From: Planctomycetota bacterium
Lineage (GTDB): Bacteria > Planctomycetota > Planctomycetia > Pirellulales > Pirellulaceae
Assembly: GCA_026692885.1 (NCBI GenBank)
Contig: JAPLNJ010000896.1
Location: 1 to 13,154 of the forward strand
Length of the DNA stretch: 13,154 nt
Reading direction: 5' to 3'
Within the stretch, counting starts at the first letter, position 1, and the number at the start of each line of letters is the position of its first letter. Shown here piece after piece: positions 6,445 through 13,020 of this stretch. The notes under the pieces are model-generated. The model was not told the DNA's origin. It saw only the letters and a list, made by a program, of their open reading frames with translations, and ran no database searches. Position numbers and translations under genes: made by a program.

Positions 6445-7866
6445 CTACCGGCGCGGCTTGTACAACTCGATCGCTGTGCCGTAGAACATTTCGCCCGCAT
6501 TCATCAACGTCTCGCTGAGCGTGGGATGCGGGTGAATCGATTCGGTGACGTCCCGGACTTCGCACCCCATTTCGATGGCCAGCACGGCCTCGGAGATCAG
6601 CTCCCCGGCCCCCGGCCCGACGATGCCGCAGCCCAAGAGGCGTTCCGTCTTGGGATCGATGATCCATTTGGTCAGTCCTTCGGTGCGGCCCAGCGACTGT
6701 GCCCGGCCGCTCGCCGCCCAAGGGTACATGGCCACGGCCACTTCCCGGCCGTCGCGTTTGGCCTGCTCCTCCAGCAAGCCGGCCCAAGCGATTTCGGGAT
6801 CAGTGAACACGACTGCGGGAATGGCCGCTTTGTCAAACTCCGCCGGTTTGCCCAGCAGCGCCTCGACCGCGACTTTGGCCTCGTGCGTGGCCTTGTGCGC
6901 CAACATCGGTTCGCCCGCCACGTCGCCGATCGCAAAAATATGCTCCTCGGCGGTGCGCCGGCTCCGGTCACAGACGACGAACCCGCGCTGATTCACTTCG
7001 ATCCGCGTGTTTTCCAGACCGATCCCGCGCGTGGCCGGCCGGCGCCCGACGGAAACCAGGACCCGCTCGTACTGTTCCACGCCATACTTTGCCGGCCCTT
7101 CGAAGGTGGCTTCGATCACTTCCCCGCGGCGTCCGAGCGAGCCGATCTTCGTGTTCAGGTAGATGCGTTCCTGGAACAGTTTGGTGAGGTGCTTCTGCAG
7201 CGGCTTGACGAGATCCCGATCGGCACCTGGCAGCAGGCTGTCGGTCAGTTCCACCACACTAACTGCCGACCCCAGTTTGGCGTACACCGTGCCCAGTTCC
7301 AGTCCGATGTAGCCACCACCGATCACCAGCAGTCGCGGTGGCACGTCCCGCAGCAGCAGGGCGCCCGTGGAATCCATGATGCGATCCGAACCGATGTCGA
7401 AAGTCGGTGGTAGCACCGGCGCAGATCCCATGGCCAGGATCAGGTTGTCAAAGGTCAGTTCGGCCTCTGCGGGAATCGACGCATCGTCGCCTTCCAGACG
7501 CAGCGTATGCGCGTCCGCCAGTATGCCCCGAGCTTTGATGACATGCACGTTGCGGCGTTTGGCCAACTGGCCGAGCCCGCCGGTCAACGTGGCAATGACC
7601 TTGTCCTTGCGGGCGCGCACTTTGTCGATGTCGATCTTGGGCGCCGCGTACTCGACGCCCCAGTCGCTGCGCAGTGCATCGACTTCGCCGATGACCCGGG
7701 CCACGTGGAGTAGAGCTTTCGAGGGGATGCAACCGCGGAGCAGGCAAGTACCGCCGAGCCGGCCTTCGGCTTCGACAATCGTCACTGCCTGTCCTGCGTC
7801 CGCCGCCAAGAAAGCGGCCGCGTAGCCGCCGGGACCACCGCCAAGAACGACCACAGATGCGTGCAT
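6445..7866 (-). CDS. lpdA: dihydrolipoyl dehydrogenase (E3)
   Basis: A 473-residue flavoprotein that reoxidises the dihydrolipoyl group of 2-oxoacid dehydrogenase complexes with NAD+. The FAD Rossmann motif is GGGPGG (9-14). The redox disulfide is C41/C46 in GGTCLLRGCIPSK. The NAD-binding motif is GGGYIGLELG (183-192), the second FAD motif GDVAGEPMLAHKA (314-326), and the dimer-interface active site HPHPTLSE carries H447 and E452. No lipoyl domain is fused to the N-terminus. The Shine-Dalgarno is poor (GGAG about 15 nt upstream). The gene starts 61 nt after the rpsD stop, so co-transcription with rpsD is possible. It could serve pyruvate, 2-oxoglutarate or glycine cleavage complexes; aceE next door favours pyruvate. 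Confidence 0.96.
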   Translation of the reverse strand: MHASVVVLGGGPGGYAAAFLAADAGQAVTIVEAEGRLGGTCLLRGCIPSKALLHVARVIGEVDALRSDWGVEYAAPKIDIDKVRARKDKVIATLTGGLGQLAKRRNVHVIKARGILADAHTLRLEGDDASIPAEAELTFDNLILAMGSAPVLPPTFDIGSDRIMDSTGALLLRDVPPRLLVIGGGYIGLELGTVYAKLGSAVSVVELTDSLLPGADRDLVKPLQKHLTKLFQERIYLNTKIGSLGRRGEVIEATFEGPAKYGVEQYERVLVSVGRRPATRGIGLENTRIEVNQRGFVVCDRSRRTAEEHIFAIGDVAGEPMLAHKATHEAKVAVEALLGKPAEFDKAAIPAVVFTDPEIAWAGLLEEQAKRDGREVAVAMYPWAASGRAQSLGRTEGLTKWIIDPKTERLLGCGIVGPGAGELISEAVLAIEMGCEVRDVTESIHPHPTLSETLMNAGEMFYGTAIELYKPRR

Positions 7867-7927
7867 GCTGCTGCTTTAGCTCCGTGTAATCTGCGCGCAG
7901 CGTGCGTTCATCCGGGAGGGGAAGACG

Positions 7928-8536
7928 CTAACGCGACAAGAACTCGACCACGATGTTCACGTCCACTGGCAAGCTGAAATCACCGGGACCAGGCATCCCT
8001 TGCAGCGTCGCCCGCAACGTCTCCGAGTCGAACGTGACCCAATCCAGCGTCTGTGCCTGTGCCTGATCGGCCAAGTCGCGATAGACGGTCAGCAGGTTCG
8101 AGCGAGGCCGAATCGTGATTACGTCGCCAGGCCGCAGCAGGTACGACGGCTTGGTCACCTTGATGCCGTTGACCTGAAAGTGGCCGTGCACGATGCCTTG
8201 TCGGGCCTGGGGCCGAGTCTTCGTGAACCCGGCGCGGCGGATCACATTGTCCAGGCGGCGTTCGCAGACCGTCAACAACTGCTCGCCCGTGTTGCCTTTT
8301 TTGCGAGCCACGCTGTCGAAGTAGCGACGGAGTTGTCGTTCGCCGAGGCCGTAATAGTGCTTAATTTTCTGCTTCTCAGCCAGGGCCGCACCGTAGTTCG
8401 TCGGCCGCTTCGGACGGGTGTGCATTCCCGGCGGGGCTTCGCGGCGTCCGTAGGCGCGATTGGCGCCTGCATTCTCGTAGAGCAGCGCTCCTAAACGGCG
8501 GTTGATTCTCGCCTTAGGACCAGTGTGGTGTGCCAT
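7928..8536 (-). CDS. rpsD: 30S ribosomal protein S4
   Basis: A 202-residue primary 16S rRNA-binding protein of the small subunit. The N-terminal domain reads TGPKARINRRLGALLYE and then PPGMHTRPKRP, lacking the four cysteines of the zinc form, so this is the C-minus type. The S4 RNA-binding domain occupies about residues 92-155, beginning ERRLDNVIRRAGF. The ending VDVNIVVEFLSR is typical. I place the start at 8536 because a strong GGAAGGAG sits 10 nt upstream and the family begins at this methionine; an in-frame ATG 24 nt earlier (8560) adds unrelated residues. Divergent from the methyltransferase gene across a 356-nt spacer; lpdA follows downstream. Confidence 0.97.
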   Translation of the reverse strand: MAHHTGPKARINRRLGALLYENAGANRAYGRREAPPGMHTRPKRPTNYGAALAEKQKIKHYYGLGERQLRRYFDSVARKKGNTGEQLLTVCERRLDNVIRRAGFTKTRPQARQGIVHGHFQVNGIKVTKPSYLLRPGDVITIRPRSNLLTVYRDLADQAQAQTLDWVTFDSETLRATLQGMPGPGDFSLPVDVNIVVEFLSR

Positions 8537-8579
8537 GCAGTGACATCTCCTTCCAAGCAATGACTCAATATTGATGATC

Positions 8580-8596
8580 GAGCGGCCGGGCCGCTC
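8580..8596 (-). repeat. GC-rich hairpin in the rpsD leader
   Basis: A perfect 8-bp palindrome with a single central G, lying 43 nt upstream of the rpsD start, in the presumed 5' leader. Because S4 often represses its own mRNA through leader structure, a regulatory role is conceivable, but nothing beyond the palindrome shows it. Confidence 0.4.
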
Positions 8597-8683
8597 AGAA
8601 GCTCGCCAGCAATCAGCCGCGTCTTGCCGTACCGCCCCAAGGGCTGCCGTAACCGGAACAAAGCCTGTGGGTCGAACCGATTA

Positions 8684-8711
8684 TGATTACGCATTTCGCC
8701 AGACGTGACAA
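8684..8711 (-). promoter_or_regulatory. rpsD: candidate rpsD promoter
   Basis: On the minus strand TTGTCA (8706-8711) and TAATCA (8684-8689) are 16 nt apart. It would give a leader of roughly 140 nt before the rpsD ATG. The matches are moderate, so this is a suggestion. Confidence 0.3.
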
Positions 8712-8892
8712 GGGGGATCAAGCCGTTTTCCCGTCTTGGAAGTCGGGCAGTGCCCCTCGGGACCTTGATCGTGACCTTGCGAACTCCCCGGACAACCTCG
8801 GGAAATGGTGAACTGGAAACAGCACTAGGGCGCCACCTCCCCCAATGCCCTGCCATCGCGTAAAATGGCGACAGAGAAAGGAGCTTTGACTC

Positions 8893-9888
8893 ATGGAACT
8901 CAAATCCGGTGAACAACTGCTGACACTTATGCGCGGCTTTCAGATCCCGTGCGTACTCGCTGCAGGCGCCGACCTGGACGTCTTCCATCTGCTGTCCGGG
9001 GCACCGCGGAGTGCCGAGGAGACCGCCGCGGAACTCAACTGCGACACCCGCGGAATGACGATTCTGTTGGACGCCTTGGCCGGCTTGGGAACGCTCGTCA
9101 AGTCGGCCGATCGCTACGCGTTGGCGCCGGCGCTCGTGCCGTACCTGATCGACAACTCCCCGGACAGCGTCACGGCGATGCTGCGGCATCAGGCCAGCTG
9201 TCTGCGCCGTTGGGCCCGCCTGCCGTGGGTCGTGCAGTCCGGCGCGCCGGAGGATCCTGGTTCCAGCGTGCGGGGCGCCGCAGCCGACCACGAGGCGTTC
9301 ATCGAAGCCATGCACGTCGTCTCCAACGCGGTGGCCGACAAACTGGTCAACGAGGTCAATCCGGGCGAATTTCGCTGTGTGCTGGACGTGGGTGGCGCCA
9401 CGGGCACGTGGACCCTGGCTTGGCTGGAGTCCGAGCCGACGGCGCGAGCAATTTTGTTCGATCTGCCGTCCGTAATTCCGTTGGCCCAGTTACGCCTGGC
9501 CGCTTCGGACTGCGGCTCACGAGTCACGCTGGTCGCCGGGGATTACCACACGGATCCGCTGCCCTCCGGTGCCGATCTGGTCTGGATCAGCGCGATTATT
9601 CATCAGAACTCGCGGGAACAGAACCGGGAACTCTATCGCCGTGTGGCGGAGTCGATCAAGCCCGGCGGTCGCGTGCTGATTCGCGATATCGTGATGGAGG
9701 AAGGACGCTCGGCCCCCGTGGCCGGAGCCTTGTTTGCCGTGAACATGCTGGTCGGCACGGAAGGCGGCAATACGTACACGCTGGCCGAGATCCGTGAGGA
9801 TCTGGCATCCGCGGGCTTCGTGGACATCCGGCTAATCCGCCACGACGAAGGCATGCATTCGGTGGTTTCGGCGCGCCACCGGGCGTGA
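8893..9888 (+). CDS. SAM-dependent O-methyltransferase-like protein
   Basis: A 331-residue protein with the layout of the COMT/acetylserotonin O-methyltransferase (type 2) family: an N-terminal winged-helix/dimerisation domain (about residues 5-90) and a C-terminal Rossmann methyltransferase. The SAM-binding glycine motif is VLDVGGATGT (163-172), followed by FDLPSV (189-194) and AGDYHTDPLP (215-224). H237 in ISAIIHQNS stands where the catalytic histidine of these enzymes is expected, and IKPGGRVLIRD (255-265) is a typical late motif. The ATG is preceded by AAAGGAG with a 9-nt spacer. The next gene follows after 24 nt on the same strand, probably as an operon. Substrate unknown; such enzymes act on small hydroxylated aromatics, carotenoids or polyketides. 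Confidence 0.85.
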   Translation: MELKSGEQLLTLMRGFQIPCVLAAGADLDVFHLLSGAPRSAEETAAELNCDTRGMTILLDALAGLGTLVKSADRYALAPALVPYLIDNSPDSVTAMLRHQASCLRRWARLPWVVQSGAPEDPGSSVRGAAADHEAFIEAMHVVSNAVADKLVNEVNPGEFRCVLDVGGATGTWTLAWLESEPTARAILFDLPSVIPLAQLRLAASDCGSRVTLVAGDYHTDPLPSGADLVWISAIIHQNSREQNRELYRRVAESIKPGGRVLIRDIVMEEGRSAPVAGALFAVNMLVGTEGGNTYTLAEIREDLASAGFVDIRLIRHDEGMHSVVSARHRA

Positions 9889-9908
9889 AAGGGTGGGCGT
9901 GAAAGGGA
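9881..9908 (+). repeat. 14-bp tandem duplication at a gene junction
   Basis: GGGCGTGAAAGGG occurs twice in direct tandem (units 9881-9894 and 9895-9908, differing only in the last base). The first unit contains the methyltransferase stop codon TGA; the second provides the purine-rich GAAAGGGA just upstream of the next ATG at 9913. Confidence 0.85.
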
Positions 9909-9912
9909 TCGT

Positions 9913-11313
9913 ATGCAATTAACTTTCCTCGGTGCGAATCGGCAAGTGACGGGATCCCGGTACTGCTTGGAGGCCGGCGGCCGCAAGCTCATGATCGACT
10001 GCGGGATTTTCCAGGAACGCGAATTCCTGTCGCGGAACTGGGATTCGTGTCCGTTGCCGGCGCGCGAAATAGACGCCCTGCTGTTGACGCACGCACACCT
10101 GGACCACAGCGGCCTGATCCCAAGGCTGGTTAACGAAGGCTTCCACGGCCCGATCTATGCCACCCGGCCCACCGTCGCGTTGGCGGAAGTGGTGCTCCGC
10201 GACGCCGCTCACATCCAAGCGGAAGATGCCGCTTACAAGCGAAAACGGCACGCGCGGGAAGGCCGGGCGGGCAAGCACCCCGAAGTGCCGTTGTACACCG
10301 AGGCCGACGTGGATCGCGCCGTGCCGCTGTTTCGTCCCGTCCCGTATCGCAAACCGGTCAGCATCAACCAAGCCTTTTCAGTCCGTTTCCACGACGCGGG
10401 GCACATGCTGGGTTCGGCGATGCTGGAGGTCACGGCCACGGAAGGTGACGTCACCCGCTCGGTGATTTTCTCCGGCGACGTGGGCCAGTGGGACAAGCCC
10501 CTGATTCGCGACCCGTCCGTGTTCGAGCAGGCCGACTACGTGGTCATGGAGACCACGTCCGGCGACCGCGACCATCGGGATGCCGGGGACATTGAAACGC
10601 AGTTGTCCGACGTCATCAACGCCACGGCCTCGCGGGGCGGCGTGGTGCTGATGCCGACGTTCGCCATGGAACGCGCGCAGGAACTGATGTATCACCTCAG
10701 CCGCCTGGTCTACTCGCAGCGGATTCCGCAGATCCCGATTTTCCTGGACAGTCCCATGGCCGTCCGGGTCACGGATATTTTCTTGAAATCTCGCGACTTC
10801 TTCGACGAGGAGACGTGGCAACTGATCGCGGCACACCAGCCGCCGCTGCAATTCCCCGGACTGCGGCTGGTCAGCAGTGTGGAGGAGTCAAAATCCATCA
10901 ACGCGGTCCGAACGCCAGCCGTTATCATGGCCAGTTCTGGTATGTGCAACGCCGGCCGCATCAAGCATCACCTGGCGGTGCGGATTGGGCACCACCAGAA
11001 CACGATTCTGTTTGTCGGCTATCAGGGACGGGGAACGCTTGGACGGCAGATTCTGGAGGGCCAGCCCGAGGTTCGCATCCACGGCCGCCCGCAGCGAGTC
11101 CGCGCTCAGATCGCCCAGATCCACGGACTCTCGGGACACGCGGACCGCGACACCTTGCTGCGTTGGCTGGGGACAATCCAAAAACCGCCGCGCCGGGTGT
11201 TCCTGACGCACGGTGAAGAACACGCCGCGCTGGCGATGGCGGAGTACATCGAGCAACAAAGGCACTGGACCGCCTATGTACCGAAGTACCAGGAGACGGT
11301 CGAACTGGCCTGA
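9913..11313 (+). CDS. MBL-fold beta-CASP RNA exonuclease/endonuclease (YSH1-like)
   Basis: A 466-residue metallo-beta-lactamase-fold nuclease of the beta-CASP group (CPSF-73/YSH1 relatives), which process or degrade RNA. The zinc ligands are visible in HAHLDH (H60, H62, D64, H65), H164 in DAGHMLGS, D189 in FSGDVG and H433 in LTHGEEH. The beta-CASP insert covers about residues 208-370, including PTFAMERAQELMYHL (248-262), DSPMA (279-283) and ASSGMCNAGR (340-349). The C-terminal RMMBL part has GLSGHADRDTL (405-415). The usual ETTYGDR motif reads ETTSGDR here (213-219). No signal peptide. It follows the methyltransferase by 24 nt and is probably co-transcribed. The natural RNA target is unknown. 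Confidence 0.93.
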   Translation: MQLTFLGANRQVTGSRYCLEAGGRKLMIDCGIFQEREFLSRNWDSCPLPAREIDALLLTHAHLDHSGLIPRLVNEGFHGPIYATRPTVALAEVVLRDAAHIQAEDAAYKRKRHAREGRAGKHPEVPLYTEADVDRAVPLFRPVPYRKPVSINQAFSVRFHDAGHMLGSAMLEVTATEGDVTRSVIFSGDVGQWDKPLIRDPSVFEQADYVVMETTSGDRDHRDAGDIETQLSDVINATASRGGVVLMPTFAMERAQELMYHLSRLVYSQRIPQIPIFLDSPMAVRVTDIFLKSRDFFDEETWQLIAAHQPPLQFPGLRLVSSVEESKSINAVRTPAVIMASSGMCNAGRIKHHLAVRIGHHQNTILFVGYQGRGTLGRQILEGQPEVRIHGRPQRVRAQIAQIHGLSGHADRDTLLRWLGTIQKPPRRVFLTHGEEHAALAMAEYIEQQRHWTAYVPKYQETVELA

Positions 11314-11347
11314 CCTGCCGGGCTGGCTTGGAGGATTCATCGGTTGG

Positions 11348-11605
11348 GTAGGGTGGGTCGAGCCAGCCGCGTCCCTGGTGGGCTGCGGTCGCAGTGCTAG
11401 ACGTGGTTAGGTCGTCGCACGGTGAATTCCTGCGGGGGCGGCTGGCGCAGGCGCACCAAGCTGCTGCGTTCCCTTGGCCCCCTACACTTACTGAGCGGAG
11501 TCTGGTGGGCCGGCGCTCTGCATGTCGGTGTGCGAGGCGGCCTGGGGCCACTGAGGTTTCTGGCGTGCGGGGCCGTTTGGCTTCGCGCGCTCTGGCCCAC
11601 CCTAC
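11348..11605. repeat. repeat-rich spacer bounded by 10-bp inverted repeats
   Basis: GTAGGGTGGG (11348-11357) and CCCACCCTAC (11596-11605) are perfect inverse complements 258 nt apart end to end, and the similarity extends imperfectly inward (TCGAG versus CCAGAG). Inside lie two direct copies of CTGGTGGGC (11375-11383 and 11502-11510), and GGTGGGCC (11504-11511) inversely matches GGCCCACC (11594-11601). GTAGGGTGGG-type repeats are, from memory, dispersed in planctomycete genomes. The right end overlaps the stop codon of the CobW-family gene. No gene is supported in between. It separates two convergent genes, so the palindromes might help end transcription. Confidence 0.6.
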
Positions 11606-12705
11606 ACGGCCTCGACAAAGCGGTAGGTGGGATGGGGGCGGCCGGGGCGAAAGCTCTGGGTCTGGCGGAACTCGGCGCTGGCTGCCACCGCATGGCAGGC
11701 GGCACCCACAGCCGCCTGCACGTGCTGCTCCAGCAACTGCGGATCGATCGCCACACGGGCGTTGACAACCACATCGGCCGAGCTGGTGTGCAAGTCGGAT
11801 GCGAGCGACAGCACGGCGGGCGTGTCACTGCTGACCAGATTCGCCACACCGTGATGCCCTCGCCACAGGCCGATGGTCTTCAGATGCGCCGGCTCGGCGG
11901 CTTGGGCCGCTAGTGAGTGCTGCAGCCGTTGGACAATATCGAGCAACAGCCCGTCCAGCGAGAACGGCGCGGCCGCGGTCACGTGTAAGCGGCTGTTGAG
12001 CCAGCCGAGTTCTGCTTCACCTTCCGCGTAGATGTTGTAGTCCAGATCGAGGATGCGGTGCCCGAACTGACCCTGCTGATCCAGGACTTCCAGCAATGCC
12101 TCGAAGCCGGCCCCGGTCTTCGCCGACATGCGCACCAACGGCATGCCGGGATGCTCGGCCTCGATCAAACCGGCCAGTTCGTCCACTTCCAACGGGGTCA
12201 GTTCGTCAATGCGGTTCACGATTACGAAGTCGGCCTCTTCCAGCTGCTTCTTGAAAATGTAGGCCGCCTGGGGCGAAAAACCCGTGTTGGGTTCGTTGCG
12301 CAGGATCCGCCGACCGTGGCTGGGCTTCAGGATCACGCCGTACGGGGCGACCTCGAATTTGTTCTCGTACAGACGCCGCAACGGTTGCACGATCGTGGCG
12401 ACGATGTCCGTGCAGCTGCCCACGGGTTCGGCCAAGATCACATCCGGACGCTGATGGGCTTCCAAGCGTTCGACGGCGGCCGCCAAGCCATTGAAGTTGC
12501 AGCAGAAGCAGGAGCCGGCGACTTCTCCTACGTCGAAGCCGGCGGACTGGAAAGCCAGCGTGTCCACCAAGTCGGTTGCCTGGTCGTTGGTCACGATACC
12601 GACCTGCTGGCCCCCATCGCGATAGGTTCTGGCCAGACGAGCGATCGTCGAGGTCTTGCCGGCCCCCAAAAAGCCGCCGATCAAGATAAACCGCATCTTC
12701 GACAT
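11602..12705 (-). CDS. CobW/P47K-family GTPase, putative metallochaperone
   Basis: A 367-residue G3E-type P-loop GTPase. Walker A is GGFLGAGKTS (10-19), the metal-binding CxCC motif is C66-F-C68-C69 in GSCFCCNF, the Walker B-side motif is EPVG (93-96), and the base-specificity motif is NRID (164-167) in place of NKxD. The conserved-looking SCTDIVATIVQPLRR follows (97-111). The C-terminal half (about 240-367) does not look like the ordinary CobW_C domain. G3E proteins insert or deliver metals such as zinc, cobalt or nickel; no cobalamin gene lies nearby, so the metal is open. A perfect AGGAGG sits 5 nt before the ATG. An in-frame ATG at codon 4 is less well placed. The stop codon lies within a repeat. 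Confidence 0.9.
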   Translation of the reverse strand: MSKMRFILIGGFLGAGKTSTIARLARTYRDGGQQVGIVTNDQATDLVDTLAFQSAGFDVGEVAGSCFCCNFNGLAAAVERLEAHQRPDVILAEPVGSCTDIVATIVQPLRRLYENKFEVAPYGVILKPSHGRRILRNEPNTGFSPQAAYIFKKQLEEADFVIVNRIDELTPLEVDELAGLIEAEHPGMPLVRMSAKTGAGFEALLEVLDQQGQFGHRILDLDYNIYAEGEAELGWLNSRLHVTAAAPFSLDGLLLDIVQRLQHSLAAQAAEPAHLKTIGLWRGHHGVANLVSSDTPAVLSLASDLHTSSADVVVNARVAIDPQLLEQHVQAAVGAACHAVAASAEFRQTQSFRPGRPHPTYRFVEAV

Positions 12706-12728
12706 ATTTGCCTCCTGTACGTGCCCTC

Positions 12729-12756
12729 GTTTTACATGAATCCAGGCTTATGTCAA
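12729..12756 (-). promoter_or_regulatory. sigma70-type promoter for the CobW-family gene
   Basis: On the minus strand a perfect TTGACA (12751-12756) is followed after 16 nt by TAAAAC (12729-12734, four of six matches). Transcription would begin about 17 nt before the start codon, leaving just enough leader for the AGGAGG at 12711-12716. I see no obvious Zur-type palindrome over it. Confidence 0.6.
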
Positions 12757-12930
12757 GTTGCAAGCCGGCAGCCGCCGAGTTGGATGCTTTCGCGCAATCC
12801 GCTCGGTAAACGATGCTAAAAAACGACCAGGATGCGTGCCCCATAGAAGCCGACTTTCTCTTGCGATCGTAAGGATTTGTCCAGAAACAGCGTTTGGATC
12901 GTCACATTCCGAACGCGATTTGTCATGCGT
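12757..12930. other. non-coding stretch, nothing recognised
   Basis: No gene, repeat or clear hairpin is evident here. A 107-codon minus-strand open frame crosses it (12748-13071), but its product has no recognisable motif and no ribosome-binding site that I can see. It also runs through the intron-like sequence, so I do not call it. Confidence 0.5.
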
Positions 12931-12987
12931 GTGAGCCGCGGTGGCGTCTTCGCCTTGTCCGAGTGCCGAGCCGCACGTATGGTTCAC
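12931..12987 (+). ncRNA. possible structured RNA (three-way junction), unassigned
   Basis: By hand-folding, GTGAGCCG (12931-12938) pairs with TGGTTCAC (12980-12987, two G-U pairs). Inside are a first arm, CGG/CCG plus GGCG-TCTT-CGCC (12939-12961), and a second arm, GTGC-CGAGCC-GCAC (12963-12976). The 3' strand GCACGTATGGTTC closely resembles the 3' half of group II intron domain V, and GAGCCG resembles its 5' start, but the interior is 57 nt overall rather than about 34. It might be a degraded domain V or an upstream leader element. Coincidence is not excluded. Confidence 0.3.
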
Positions 12988-13004
12988 TTTCGCCGTCGTC
13001 ATCC

Positions 13005-13019
13005 AAGGAGTAGCCCATG
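13005..13019 (+). promoter_or_regulatory. ribosome-binding site and start codon just before the intron-like sequence
   Basis: AAGGAG (13005-13010), a 6-nt spacer TAGCCC and ATG (13017-13019) form a well-spaced translation start. As the DNA stands, the frame reads only M-S-A-P-R before TAA at 13032-13034. If an intron begins at 13021, the start codon would belong to a gene continuing beyond the window. Confidence 0.4.
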
Positions 13020-13020
13020 A

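Larger units (their letters stand above)
8537..8892. other. divergent intergenic region between rpsD and the methyltransferase gene
   Basis: No gene is supported. On the rpsD side there is a perfect GC palindrome, GAGCGGCC-G-GGCCGCTC (8580-8596), and a possible promoter near 8684-8711. On the other side are a GATCAAG/CTTGATC inverted repeat (8716-8722 and 8764-8770) enclosing a GGGC-AGT-GCCC hairpin (8745-8755), and the AAAGGAG ribosome-binding site at 8877-8883. Confidence 0.6.

Noticed and set aside
6220..7413. A 397-codon open frame on the plus strand opposite lpdA
   Set aside because: It starts within the long palindrome and runs antisense to lpdA; the product is low-complexity and unlike any family I know.
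8838..8866. A promoter with TAAAAT (8861-8866) as -10 for the methyltransferase
   Set aside because: No acceptable -35 lies 16-18 nt upstream, so the AT-rich hexamer alone is not enough.
8491..9315. A 274-codon minus-strand frame across the rpsD start and the methyltransferase gene
   Set aside because: It overlaps two well-supported genes and the spacer between them, and has no motif.
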